From Gadus chalcogrammus (Eukaryota; Chordata; Actinopteri; Gadiformes; Gadidae): DNA of 64,000 bases. A program made the position numbers and the translations under genes. The DNA is taken from positions 7,999,601 to 8,063,600 of the forward strand of contig NC_079414.1 in assembly GCF_026213295.1 (NCBI RefSeq), in the 5' to 3' direction. This document shows, piece after piece, positions 38,387-48,842 of this stretch (position 1 is its first letter; each line of letters begins with the position of its first letter). Under the pieces are notes generated by a model, which saw only the letters and a program-made list of their open reading frames with translations, did no database searches and was not told where the DNA came from.

Positions 38387-40129
38387 ATGTCTTCAACGGA
38401 AAAACAACGGATCTCCCAAGCCGGTGGCAGCGGCCCGGGAGAGGCCTCGGACAAACGGCCCTTTTCAGGGCCACCTGAGAGCGCTCCTGGGGCTAGGTCC
38501 TTCTCAGGACTCCTTTGCGCCTCCTGTCCCGCCTCCCTGGCACCGGGTGACGGGCACGTGGCGTGTTTTCGGTGCCTCGGCGCCGACCACGCCGCAGCTG
38601 CTATGACGCCCTCCGTCTCCTGTGTCTCATGCCGGGAGCTGTCTGAAGAAGGGATCCTCTCCAGACACCTCTACTTCTCCCCTGCGGTGGACCTGGCTGA
38701 CGCCATTGACCTGTTCAGGGCCAGCCCGGACTACCACGATGGCGTCGCCAACGCCGACGAAGACGCTGTCTCAATGGACGACGTCTTCGACGACTCGGCG
38801 TCCGGTGTTTCCCACTCCCGGGTTTCAACCGCCACCGCCGTGGAACGAGAGAGACCGCGCCGGATGGCCGATCTCTTCGGGGAGATCATGGGTGAGGCGG
38901 CGGCCATCAAAGGAATTCCTATGCCGGCCCCGCCTCTCGCCCCCATATCGGACGATATGCAGGGCGAGTGCTTTCGCACCCCATCGTCTTCCCGACGGGT
39001 TACCCAGTGCCCGTTGTTCCCGCCTGTGCAGCACTTTTTTAGTGCTGCCGGCGGGGACCCTTCTACACTGAAGGCCCCGGTGAAGTCCTACACGGATTTC
39101 ACCAACGTGGAAGGGTGGGCCGATACTCAGGCGAGGGGGATCCCTCGCCTGGAGCCTCCCCTGGCAGCGCTTCTCTGTCCGGGCGCCGGATGGCGCCCTA
39201 ACGAAAAGCCGCTGCCCCCCGACCGCCTCCAGAAACAGATTGTCGGCCTAACGGACAGGGTGTTCGTTTGTGCCTCTCAATCTGCGGCGGCGGTCAACAA
39301 CATCGCCCTGCTCTCCTCCGCCATGGTCTCCTTGTCGGCTGACCGGGAGGCCTACGGCCCGGAGGAAGCCGCAAGATGGCTGGCGGTTTCCCGCTTTTCC
39401 AGCGCCATCCTCCAGCTATGCCAGCCGATAGCCGTTTCGGCCGGCCGGCATATGGCGTGGGCAACTATGATTCAGCGAATCATATGGCTCTCCCACACTG
39501 CGGTGCCGGAACGGGAGCGGGCCAGCCTGGTCCAGGGTCCACTAGCGCCGGATGGCCTATTTGGTCCCCGGTTCTCAGAGGTTCTCGGGCACCAGCAGTA
39601 TGTCCGTGAGAATCGTTCCCGGTTCGGGGCGATTCTCACGGGCTCCTCCCACCAGCAGGCCGGGAGGAAGCGGGGCCCAGGCCGGGCCCAGCGTTCCATG
39701 GGACCGCCTCCGACTCCAGCCCCGGTGCCGCAGCAGCAGCAGCAGCAGCAGCCGCGGCCGCCGCCACCGCGGACGGGTGGAGCAGCGCCACGGACTGGAA
39801 AATTCCGGAAGCTGGCTCCGACTTTTTCCTTCCCTAATAAAGAAAAAAATAAAGACCGTTCGACTGAACGGCAGTACATGGTACCCAAAGAGCGATATTC
39901 CTTAGGCCACCTGCGTCCTACGCTTGTGGCGCGTTCCTCCATGTTGCCTCTTTCCCCCCCTCAGCCCGGTGGCTGTAGGGTGGCGGTCGGACGGCGTGTT
40001 CACATGGCCTCTGGTTCACCTGCTTCTAAGAAGCGGCGATCCTTAGAGCCTCGTGGACGGATCAGAGACTCGTTGCACGAGCCCGTGGATGCGGCCGCTT
40101 GTACCGGTCCCCTGGTTCCCGCATTATAG
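38387..40129 (+). CDS. DIRS ORF1, gag-like protein
   Basis: 580 codons from the ATG at 38387, chosen because it begins just outside the terminal repeat. An upstream in-frame ATG at 38267 lies inside the repeat. The N-terminal third has a Cys/His cluster (LCASCPAS, ACFRCLGADHA, SCVSCREL) typical of fish DIRS ORF1 proteins. Next come an acidic stretch and a long region with LQKQIVGLTDRVF. The C-terminus is basic and proline-rich, with a (CAG)n-coded glutamine run near 39733-39750 (about residues 450-455). The presumed role is a nucleic-acid-binding structural protein of the retroelement particle. No frame break seen. Confidence 0.8.
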   Translation: MSSTEKQRISQAGGSGPGEASDKRPFSGPPESAPGARSFSGLLCASCPASLAPGDGHVACFRCLGADHAAAAMTPSVSCVSCRELSEEGILSRHLYFSPAVDLADAIDLFRASPDYHDGVANADEDAVSMDDVFDDSASGVSHSRVSTATAVERERPRRMADLFGEIMGEAAAIKGIPMPAPPLAPISDDMQGECFRTPSSSRRVTQCPLFPPVQHFFSAAGGDPSTLKAPVKSYTDFTNVEGWADTQARGIPRLEPPLAALLCPGAGWRPNEKPLPPDRLQKQIVGLTDRVFVCASQSAAAVNNIALLSSAMVSLSADREAYGPEEAARWLAVSRFSSAILQLCQPIAVSAGRHMAWATMIQRIIWLSHTAVPERERASLVQGPLAPDGLFGPRFSEVLGHQQYVRENRSRFGAILTGSSHQQAGRKRGPGRAQRSMGPPPTPAPVPQQQQQQQPRPPPPRTGGAAPRTGKFRKLAPTFSFPNKEKNKDRSTERQYMVPKERYSLGHLRPTLVARSSMLPLSPPQPGGCRVAVGRRVHMASGSPASKKRRSLEPRGRIRDSLHEPVDAAACTGPLVPAL

Positions 40130-40171
40130 GTGAGGAGACGGGTCCGCGCACAGCCTGCGGACAGCGCATAG

Positions 40172-42262
40172 GTGCGGCGGCCGGACGGCTCGCTCCCTGT
40201 TCAGCGGTCACGAGCGCAACGTCTAGACAGCTCGTTGTTTTTACAGCGGCTGGTTCTGGTACGTCTCCTACGCTCGCTGAGCCTCCTCCCTTTCGTGGGA
40301 AGCCCCCCTTGGTTCACACGCAGTGTGGAGGCGGTAGGGGCAGAGGAATACGGGTTATTCCTGGACGGTCTTCCTCAGCTGTCGGCTCGCCCTCTCTCCA
40401 ACCGCTATGCGTGTTGGCAAGAGCTGTGCGTTCTGCCATCGTGGTTGGACACCACGTTGAGATGGGGCCATTCCATACAGTTCAAGCGTCGTCCCCCACC
40501 CTTTATGGGGTTGGTGGAGACCACGCTACGGGACCCGGCTGCGAGCACGGCTCTGGCAGCAGAGGTGGCACGTCTCTTGGTAAAGGGGGCCATCACTGTC
40601 GTTCCCCCCCACGAGTCTCACCTAGGTTTTTATTCCCGCTACTTCCTGGTTTCCAAGAAGTCAGGGGAAATGAGACCTATTCTGGATCTTCGCGTGTTCA
40701 ACAGATTCGTTGCCACGAGGAAGTTCAGAATGCTCACGGTCGGAGCATTGTTCCGGTGTGTGAGAGAGGGCGATTGGTTCACATCCCTGGATCTCAAGGA
40801 TGCTTACTTCCACGTCCCTGTTCGGCAGGCGCACAGGAAGTTTCTCCGCTTTGCCTTTATGGGGATGGCGTACGAGTACCAGTGTCTGCCGTTCGGCTAT
40901 TCCCTGGCTCCGCGCACCTTCTCGAAGTGTGTGGAGACGGCGTTGGAACCGCTCAGGCATCAGGGAAAGAGGATTCTCTTCTACCTAGACGATCTGCTTA
41001 TTCTGAGCAACTCAGAAGAGACCGCGAGAAGGGACACCATGTTGGTGATAAACCATCTCTCCTTCCTGGGTTTTGCCATCAACTGGGAGAAGAGCTCCCC
41101 GCTCCCCAGCCGGCAGACAGTCTACTTGGGGCTTTGCCTAGACTCAGCCACCATGACTGCGATGCTTTCGCCTCCTCGGCGAGACGCCATCCTGTCGGCG
41201 CTCTCCCATTTTCACGTTCGCAGAAACGTGACCGCACTGTCCACCATGCGCCTGTTGGGGCTGATGGCAGCTGCCCACCCCGTGGTCCCCCTGGGTCTGC
41301 TTTTTATGCGCAGACTCCAGCGGTGGTTTGCTCGCCAACGGTTGGACCCCAGGCGACACAAGCTCAGGGTGCTCCTCGTCCCCCGTTCGGTGTCGCCAGA
41401 CCTGGAATATTGGAAAGGACCCCCCGCCCTTCTCAAGGGTGTTCCCCTGGGCAGGGTGGCGTCCTACGTAGTGGTCTTCACGGACGCCTCGTTGACGGGT
41501 TGGGGAGGAACGTGCCTCTCTCACTCGGTCGGAGACGAGTGGCACACGCCCCCTACAGCACACATAAATGTGTTGGAGCTCGACGCTGTGAGGAAAGTGC
41601 TGTTGCATTTCTTTCACCTGGTGTGCGGCCGCCACGTTCTGATCAGGACAGACAGCGTGTCGGCGGCGGCGTACATCAACAGACAGGGGGGAGTCCGCTC
41701 CCCTGCTCTCCACCGAAAGGCGGTCGAGCTCTGGCTTTGGGCTCATCAGTATCTCCTCAGTCTGAGAGCCCTGCATATCGCGGGCGCCCAGAACTTTGGG
41801 GCGGACCTCATGTCTCGAGGCGGTCCCCGCCGAGACGAGTGGCGGTTACATCCCGACATTGTCAGACTGATCTGGCAGAGGTTCGGGACAGCGCAGGTGG
41901 ACCTCTTCGCGTCCAGGGAGAACACGCACTGCAGGTGGTGGTTCTCCCTCAGCCCTCGGGATCTTCCCCCGTTGGGGGATGCGTTGGCACACACACCTTG
42001 GCCACGGGCTCTCTTGTATGCGTTTCCCCCGCTCCAGCTGATCCTTCCTCTTCTGGAACGGGTCAGACAGGAGGGTCTGTCCCTGATATTAGTGGCCCCG
42101 GAGAACCGTTCAGCTCTGTGGTTTCCAGAGCTGGCCGCGCTCTCACGGTCAGCGCCGTGGCCAGTACCGTTCAGGCCGGATGCGCTTTCACAGGCCCACG
42201 GGACGGTGCACCACCCGCCCGATGTCTCGGGACGGCTGTTGGTTTGGCTCCTGAGAGGTTGA
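40172..42262 (+). CDS. DIRS ORF2: reverse transcriptase, RNase H and methyltransferase-like domain
   Basis: 696 codons in a different frame from ORF1. RT motifs run in order: GAITVVPPHESHLGFYSRYF (about residue 135), KSGEMRPILDLRVFNRFV, WFTSLDLKDAYFHVPV, LPFGYSLAPRTFSK and the catalytic YLDD at about residues 271-274. RNase H follows, with FTDASLTGWGG near residue 437, the ELDAV helix, RTDSVSAAAYI and GADLMSRGG. The last 130 residues (VDLFASRENTHCRWWFS, LPPLGDALAHTPWP, LLYAFPPLQLI) match the DAM-like methyltransferase region of DIRS elements. The frame is uninterrupted, so this domain set looks intact. The ORF overlaps the recombinase frame at its 3' end. Confidence 0.9.
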   Translation: MRRPDGSLPVQRSRAQRLDSSLFLQRLVLVRLLRSLSLLPFVGSPPWFTRSVEAVGAEEYGLFLDGLPQLSARPLSNRYACWQELCVLPSWLDTTLRWGHSIQFKRRPPPFMGLVETTLRDPAASTALAAEVARLLVKGAITVVPPHESHLGFYSRYFLVSKKSGEMRPILDLRVFNRFVATRKFRMLTVGALFRCVREGDWFTSLDLKDAYFHVPVRQAHRKFLRFAFMGMAYEYQCLPFGYSLAPRTFSKCVETALEPLRHQGKRILFYLDDLLILSNSEETARRDTMLVINHLSFLGFAINWEKSSPLPSRQTVYLGLCLDSATMTAMLSPPRRDAILSALSHFHVRRNVTALSTMRLLGLMAAAHPVVPLGLLFMRRLQRWFARQRLDPRRHKLRVLLVPRSVSPDLEYWKGPPALLKGVPLGRVASYVVVFTDASLTGWGGTCLSHSVGDEWHTPPTAHINVLELDAVRKVLLHFFHLVCGRHVLIRTDSVSAAAYINRQGGVRSPALHRKAVELWLWAHQYLLSLRALHIAGAQNFGADLMSRGGPRRDEWRLHPDIVRLIWQRFGTAQVDLFASRENTHCRWWFSLSPRDLPPLGDALAHTPWPRALLYAFPPLQLILPLLERVRQEGLSLILVAPENRSALWFPELAALSRSAPWPVPFRPDALSQAHGTVHHPPDVSGRLLVWLLRG

Positions 42263-43285
42263 TCCTGCAGGGCAAAGGTTTGCCTGAGACGGTTATCAAC
42301 ACTATTCAGAGCGCTCGTGCGCCTTCTACTTCTTCCCTCTATGCGGCGAAGTGGTGCGCCTTCTCTAATTGGTGTGAGAAGAACCACGCTGTCCCATCTC
42401 AATGCGAGGTGGGAAGCGTGCTTTTGTTTCTGCAAAACTTATTGGAAAAAGGTTTGGCCTTCTCCACTATCAAGGTCTATGCAGCAGCCGTTTCGGCTGG
42501 CCACGCAGGCTATGATGGTGGACCGATCTTCAGCCATCCACTGGTCAAGAGATTCTTGCGTGGGGCTAGACGGGTTAGGCCTGTTTCACACGTGCTTACA
42601 CCACGCTGGGATCTCCCCACCGTGTTGCGCGGATTGTCCAGGGATCCTTTTGAGCCTCTTTCTCAGGCCCCCTTGGATGCCTTGTCATTTAAGACGGCAC
42701 TCTTGTTGGCCTTGGTTTCTGCCAAGCGGGCCGGTGAGCTAACCGCTCTGTCTGTCAGCCCGAGTTGCTTGTTGCTAAACGAGGACAGCTCCTTCGCGTT
42801 GCTCAGACCTAATCCTGCGTTCCTCCCGAAGAACATTAATAGTTCTTTTCGGTCGAGGGATATTGTGCTTATGGCTTTTCACGGAGGCGGAGGCGGAGTT
42901 GCATCTCCTGTGCCCGGTTCGGGCGTTGGCTATGTACGTGAATCGCACCGCCACGTTCCGCTCCACACAACAGTTGTTTGTGTGTTATAGCGACGCTAGC
43001 AGGGGCCGCGCTCTCTCTAAGCAGCGGTTTTCTCGCTGGGTATGTGAGGGTGTTTGCTTAGCCTACTCTCGGCAGGGCTTGGCTCCACCGTTGGGCGTTA
43101 AAGCTCACTCCACACGGAGCGTGGCCGCTTCTACGGCTCTACTCAAGGGCGTTTCGGTGGAAGACATCTGCGCGGCTGCGTCTTGGTCTTCCCCCGGCCC
43201 CTTTGTCCGTTTTTACATGTTAGACATGTCCAGGAGCTCACTCGGCAACTCTGTGCTAGAGCCAGGGACCCCTTTTACGGCTTAA
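42250..43285 (+). pseudogene. DIRS ORF3: tyrosine recombinase with one frameshift
   Basis: The first part (42250 to about 42870) reads RLILQGKGLPETVINTIQSA, LYAAKWCAFSNWCEKN, LLFLQNLLEKGLAFSTIKVY and TALLLALVSAKRAGELTALS, where the last carries the first catalytic Arg. The second part, shifted by one base, reads ELHLLCPVRALAMYVNRT, then KAHSTRSVAASTALLKG with the HxxR motif (His codon at about 43106), DICAAASWSS, and the catalytic Tyr in FVRFYMLDMS (about 43214). The break lies between about 42863 and 42890, next to a repeated ggaggc tract. All R-H-R-Y positions are present but not in one frame. It could be a true mutation or a sequencing error. Confidence 0.85.
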
Positions 43286-43811
43286 GAATCTAGACATATT
43301 CTTTAAAGCGGCGTGGTTGGATTTCCTCTCGCCGGCTGGCGAGTTGGACTTGATTACCAGTTTCACTCTCCCACCTTTTTTCAAATGAAAAGCAGGCTAG
43401 GGAGGTTTTTCTATTGGCTCGCCAATTGTCAGGTGGCTTTGTTTGCCAGTGTGGCACTCCCGCCGTTTTTTCTTCTAAAAACGGCCGAGAGAGTCCCCTT
43501 ATTGGAGAGCCGGATTCTGTGGCTCCGCCCCCGGTAGTAGCGGACCTAATGGAAACCGTGTTGCTCTGGTTTTTCTTTTCCTTTTCATGGGTTCCATGAA
43601 GCACGGATTAGAGCCGGAGTCTTTACAGACTCACTTTTTTCTCCCTTGATCATTGCCTTGCTTGATCTAGGAGGAATTAGTTTTTTATTAAGCTGTTGTG
43701 TTTTACACTTCCTTGGCTTTTTTGAGTCTTTATGTGTTCTGGTGACTTAGGTCGTTTTGACTGGGGTCCAGCAGGAGTACATTGATCGGGCTCCGCTCGC
43801 AGCTTCACCTT

Positions 43812-43911
43812 AGCCCATAAGGCGAAGCCTAGACGGCGTAGCCTACATGAAATAGAACGATAGTTATGTTATTATAACTCTAGTTCTATGATTGTAGGCG
43901 TAGCCGTCTAG
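43812..43911 (+). repeat. DIRS internal complementary region
   Basis: 43812-43858 is the exact reverse complement of the left edge of the element (38168-38214). 43856-43911 is the exact reverse complement of the right edge (44084-44139). They meet at the trinucleotide AAC (43856-43858), so the block is the complement of a joined right-end/left-end circle junction. In the DIRS1 model this region templates completion of the termini. Confidence 0.9.
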
Positions 43912-43936
43912 TTTCCCACCTGCTGTACCCTCCAAA

Positions 43937-44101
43937 TGCTGAAAGAAAAGCGTGGAGGATGAGCGACGGTATGCACCGTGCTATATACACGATACCGCGG
44001 GGAATGTGGGCGGTGCCCACGCTGATAGGTGCATAGTTTGAATTTTCAGCGCGCGCGCACGGGACAAGCCCATAAGGCGAAGCCTAGACGGCTACGCCTA
44101 C
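43937..44101 (-). repeat. DIRS right inverted terminal repeat
   Basis: Inverted copy of the left repeat, from tgctgaaagaaaagcg through ccgtgctatatacacgatac to ggcgaagcctagacggctac. A further 38 bases (to 44139) belong only to the right end and are matched in the internal complementary region. Confidence 0.88.
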
Positions 44102-45439
44102 AATCATAGAACTAGAGTTATAATAACATAACTATCGTTTTTCTCAGTCGCTTTGGTTCATTTCTCAGATCAGAATCGAAATTCTCAAAACTACCTGTTC
44201 AATCTTCACATCAGTGTGTCACTTGTGCACATGAAAAAAACAGTTTCTCATTTATTTGAACACATTGCAAATGCTTTGGTACATCCATGCACATGATTAT
44301 GTACAATTCTCTGCTCTTTCCTACATTATCAATTGCTTATGTCATGTTGATCAAAATGTATTGCAATGGTCTCTATGGAATAGTCTCACCCCCACAACAT
44401 TTAGGTATCAGTTCATTGCGTAAGTCTTTACATGCAAAATGGTTGAACAAGTTGTCATAATATGTCAAGCATATTTCTATACATTTCTATACACTGGCAT
44501 TAGACTCTTTTTTTTGTTATTTTTTCTAAATCTGTCCTGAATAGGTCAATTGCTACCAGGTGAATCTTGACTTTCTCTAAAGAAGGGAAATGTGTGAAGT
44601 GTTAGATCAACCAACATGCATCTCCTGAACCATGAACTGGCAAGTATATATATAGCTGGAGCACAACACAATGTTACAGTAAATTGTCTGAGAATTTGTG
44701 GCCCAACAGACAGGAACGTCAGGAGTTGTAGGATGACTGCACTGTAATTCCGACTGCAATGTACAGTTTACCCTAAGGAGATTTTCCTATGTTCACATTT
44801 CTAGCAATGACATGGTCTGTCAACAAATTACAGTACAAACAGTCAAAGCGTAAATGTGAATCATGTCCAGTCTCTTGCAATCAATCTCCCACATACACTA
44901 AGGTGTAACTTACAATTTACAATAATGTCTTCAAAACTTTAGCCATAGTTTACATCAGAACATCCCTCCTGAGTACACTGTTATATTGACAACATGACTA
45001 AGCAATTTGACTGTCTTATACGTAGACAATGACACAAGGACTTGTCATTCTGATGGCCCTGACATGTTCATTGAAACAGATATTTACTTTTGAGAGATGA
45101 ACTAAGGATTTTGAGCAAGAGACTGGCTTTTGCAGGTCATCCATGGTGTTTTGCTATTTGAACACATTGTTTTGAGAAATGCACTTACTGCTTTGCAAAT
45201 TTCAATTCTGATCTGAGAAATGTACCAAAGCAACTGAGAAAAACAGTAATGGTCCCATGGCATGAAAATCTCAGCCTGTCCTCCTAGAAAATACGACCGC
45301 ATAGGTCGTTTGTACCGCCCCAAATTACGACCCACTGGAGCGTATTTAGCGCCTCTAGCGGTCATGCAAATAACGACATTCTGAAGTCTCGGGGCCGCTC
45401 GTGGACGCTCGTGGTTGCTCGGGACGCGCGTAGCCATAT

Positions 45440-45720
45440 TCATCGTTATTATCTGAATGGGAAATGCAATATTTTAGGACAGATACACAATTAAACGTGT
45501 TTCTAATGACATTTCTAGCGAGAAATGTACATTTTCCTTGCATAATCTTCAGTCAGTGAATGTGTATGATCTTTATTATCTGAATGGGAAATGCAATATT
45601 TTAGGATCGATTCAGCGTTAAACGTGTTTCTAATAACATTTCTAGCAAGAAATATACTTTTTACTTGCATAATCTTCATTCAGTGATTGTGTCTGATCTT
45701 TAGTTTTAAAGTTATTAGGA
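45440..45720. repeat. Subterminal tandem duplication in the giant inverted repeat
   Basis: Two copies of a roughly 125-base unit (ttatctgaatgggaaatgca, atattttagga, cgtgtttctaatgacatttc, gcataatcttcagtcagtga) lie at about 45448-45575 and 45576-45700. Both are repeated inverted in the right arm at about 52245-52515, so the duplication predates the arms. Confidence 0.75.
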
Positions 45721-46158
45721 AGATTTAATCGTCTCGCTCGCATGTTTCAACGACGTCAGGTTGGGGACGCTGCTTTCGCTAAACTAGGAGCTCACGTGTT
45801 TCCTGCGTTTGTGTTATTAAACCGTTACTTTATGTAACTTTTAATGATATTGTAATAACCACAGGCGAGGTATTGAGCGAAGTAAGCTTGATAGCAGGTT
45901 TATTGGATTCCACAATCGGACAGGCAGGCACAGCTCCACCGGAAAACTACAACAACCAAAACTCCCGCCCGGAAGGAAACCCCCGGAACCCCCTCTCAGA
46001 AGGCCCGCACCTTCCTCCCAAACCCTGTAACGCTAAAATATCATCTTGTTAGAAACCCGTTTATCTGAGAGCCAACCCAGTAGCCAAAAGCATACGTTGA
46101 CAGTGTACGTTTTCGTGAACACTGGATTACGTCGCATTTCAACATAAAATAGCGTGCT

Positions 46159-46196
46159 AAGCACACACACACGCACACACGCACGCACACACGCAC

Positions 46197-46242
<46 letters not shown>

Positions 46243-46267
46243 GCACGCACGCACACACGCACACACA
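46159..46267. repeat. (CA)n/(CGCA)n array, left arm
   Basis: A CA array with cgca interruptions. The mirror position in the right arm carries the pure (GT)n array at 51766-51855. Confidence 0.95.
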
Positions 46268-46923
46268 ATGCATTTCGCTGCTAAAACAACAACTTGGGCT
46301 GCTTCTCGGACATTTTGGGTGGATTTTGAACGGTATGTGGGCAGGACGTTTTTTGCAGGCAGGACCTGGCAACCCTGCGCTGTTGCCCGAGGTGAAGAAA
46401 TGCTCCGGAGCAGATCTGGATCCACCATGGCCAAAATAATTGTCATGAATAGCATGAATAGATTCATGCATTATCATTCAACTTGAACATGTGTTTTTAC
46501 AGTATATAGTGGTGGAGGGATGACGTATTTTGGCAAACCCGGAAGTGAGCGTCGACCTGGGTTTCCCTTGACAAAAAGCCAACGGGTTTTTCCATTGGAT
46601 TTTGGATTATTGCAGAAAAATTAGCATCTTTGAAGCACCTCCACAAAAACTGAAAAAAAATAAAAATAATAATAATAATAACTGTGCCCCAAAGAACGAA
46701 ATGTAAACCAATGCATTCTGAATGGGAGTGTTTCTCAGATTTTTCCATGCTACACAGAACGAAATGTAAACCCATACAAATAAAGACTTCATGGTCATAA
46801 TAATTAAAATATCATTAAGCTACTACTGAGTGTGTAGGGAGGTATTCTATTTTTTTCAACGGGGCTGAATCCAGTCACTTGACCGTCATGGTTGCTATGG
46901 TGGTTGCTATCGACCGCCCCCTC

Positions 46924-47317
46924 TAACGCCCCGTGCCCACTACCTCCGTCAGTTGTCCGTTGCCCATTGACTTTGAATGGGGACGGTCGCGCAATGCATT
47001 GTGGATCCGTCAGTTGACTTGGAGCGTTCGCCACCGTCAAAAAGTTGAAAAATGTTCAACTTTTTCGGCAGCGACGGATCCGTCATCCAATCAGATCGCG
47101 TATGCAAATTTAAGCACTGTGACGCGACTCGGGCTCTGACGATACTGGAAAGCGGGAAAGCGGGTAATCTTGCCTCGCAACAAGCAGGAAGAAGCGGAAA
47201 GAACCCGGCGAACCGATTTGATTGGCTGACGGATGCATCTGCAAAGACTACTCCCCCATCCGTCAGCCACGCCTTCTGACGTCCGTTGACTGACGGTGCA
47301 GTGGGCACGAGGCGTAA
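46924..47317. mobile_element. Harbinger-like MITE inserted in the left arm, with TAA duplications
   Basis: The element 46927-47314 has inverted ends CGCCCCGTGCCCACTAC and GCAGTGGGCACGAGGCG and is flanked by TAA at 46924-46926 and 47315-47317. Subterminal inverted copies of cgtcagt and tccgttg occur inside. A three-base TAA/TTA duplication is typical of PIF/Harbinger. The right arm of the giant inverted repeat has a single TAA at the equivalent point (near 51115) and no insert, which confirms the boundaries. Confidence 0.85.
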
Positions 47318-47868
47318 TACTCGTGGCTCTAAAAACCACGCGGCAAAGGAGCTGCCGTCAATTGGGTTGTTTTTGTCGTAAACTAGGGTCCGATGGTTGA
47401 AAAATAGACAGATATTCCAAGGTATCCTTAAAAGGCAGCTTGGATGTGTTTATTTTCTGCAGTTTAGACTTCTTCTATAACTAATTTTTGTAAGCAAAAC
47501 ACCAAGCTCATTGATTTAATGAGGAAGGGTTATTTGAAACAATTTATTCAATAAATATTTGTGAGAGGTCATTCCTTCTCCTGATTTTACTTCCTATTTA
47601 TGTCTAGGGTAAACCCCTACTGTCCACAAGCATCCCCCCCTCCCCATATGGATTTGGAGAATTGTTGCCACGTCCCAGTGGTGGAGGTATCATATATATA
47701 TGAAAGAGGGCATTCAATTATAGCCTACTACAATGATCAATTAGGAGGCCGAAGCCCTAAAGGAAGTGATGCAATAGGTGACTGAGTCGACAACATTTAA
47801 GTAAGCTGTATAGGGTCTCTTATATATCAAAGGGGGTCTCAAAGGACGCATACGCTTCAACCTGTGGC

Positions 47869-48062
47869 TCCAGCACTACAGGAAATGACTCAGCAAGTGC
47901 TCCATCTCGTTTCAACTCACCCAGCGGCTCGCTTGCAAGATTTTGGCCTGAAGTTCTGTCCAGACCTACACCCTAGCCATCCAACATGCATATCTGAGAA
48001 TCAGGCCTCTCTTTAATAATGACAAAAAGTTATGAGAGAAACACACATTAACTTTTTGTTAT
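47869..48062 (-). repeat. Repeated 0.2-kb segment, copy 1 of 3
   Basis: Contains gcttcaacctgtggctccag, gtgctccatctcgtt, gcggctcgcttgcaagattt and aactttttgtta. Inverted with respect to copies at about 48846-49020 and 49866-50080, which read caaaatcttgcaagcgagcc and cgagatggagcacttgctga. Together they frame the two inner palindromes. Confidence 0.8.
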
Positions 48063-48065
48063 CAT

Positions 48066-48842
48066 AAGCGGCGTGGTGCCGGCTCCTTTTGACCTTTTGA
48101 CCCCCGACTTCAAAAACGTGGCCACAGGCCAGCTGTGTCTACACACCTTTAGCCACAAATGTACACCTCCATCCCACAAAAAATGGGGACTAGAAACGAA
48201 CCTCTGTCTTATGTACAATTACTGTACTGTTGGAGGTCACGCCCCTTTGCCGACCTTTTCGAGATAGCTAGGGATGCTAAAATGTTTACACACATTTCCC
48301 GGGGCCCCGTGAACGACATATCCGAGATTTGGAGTTCTAGCCCTTAGAGAAAAAAAGTTTTCCCAAATGGAGTGTCATTTGGACAAAGCCCCTCAGAAGT
48401 GTAGCCTGCAAGACCTAATGGTTCAGAATGTGGTGGAAAAACAGTTTTTGAGATAGGAAGGTCCTACCGCCCTGAAATTTTAATACCTTATTCTAGGGCC
48501 TAACTGGGACCTCCGGGCTTTGTCCAAATGACACTCGATTTGGGAAAACTTTTTTTCTCTAAGGGCTAGAACTCCAAATCTCGGATATGTCGTACACGGG
48601 GCCCCGGGAAATGTGTGTAAACATTTTAGCATCCCTAGCTATCTCGAAAAGGTCGGCAAAGGGGCGTGACCTCCAACAGTACAGTAAATGTACGTAAGAC
48701 AGAGGTTAGTTTCTAGTCCCCATTTTTTGTGGGATGGAGGTGTACATTTGTGGCTAAAGGTGTGTAGACACAGCTGGCCTGTGGCCACGTTTTTGAAGTC
48801 GGGGGTCAAAAGGTCAAAAGGAGCCGGCACCACGCCGCTTAT
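48066..48842. repeat. Inner palindrome 1
   Basis: Arms of about 325 bases: the left begins aagcggcgtggtgccggctc and the right ends ggagccggcaccacgccgct. Paired internal segments include acgtggccacaggccagctg and its complement, and the ggggccccg strings near 48302 and 48599. The spacer is about 120 bases. Another partial copy of the end (ggagccggcaccacgccgct) is at about 49846-49866. Confidence 0.85.

Larger units (their letters stand above)
38168..44139 (+). mobile_element. DIRS-type tyrosine-recombinase retrotransposon, nearly complete
   Basis: The element has the full DIRS1 layout: inverted termini (left about 38175-38347, right about 43937-44101), a gag-like ORF, RT/RNase H with a methyltransferase-like tail, a tyrosine recombinase, and an internal complementary region (43812-43911). 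The trinucleotide GTT occurs at both edges (38168-38170 and 44137-44139) and, complemented, at the junction inside the internal region (43856-43858). This is the signature of integration from a circle without target duplication. The termini differ by only a few changes and one small indel, and two of three ORFs are intact, so the insertion is young. The recombinase has one frameshift. Confidence 0.92.
38166..45246. mobile_element. TA-flanked inverted-repeat element, split by the DIRS insertion
   Basis: Removing 38168-44136 joins 38164-38167 (TACA) to 44137 onward (GTTTTTCTCAG). This restores a left end CAGTTTTTCTCAGTCGCTTTGG that is the inverted partner of the right end at 45205-45246 (ctgatctgagaaatgtacca, aagcaactgagaaaaacag). 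TA flanks both sides (38164-38165 and 45247-45248), as in Tc1/mariner-type elements. The element proper is about 1.1 kb, without an open transposase frame, so it is non-autonomous. Confidence 0.7.

Noticed and set aside
41144..41776. Minus-strand open frames of up to 229 codons within 40.4-42.7 kb
   Set aside because: They are antisense shadows of the GC-rich DIRS RT and recombinase genes.
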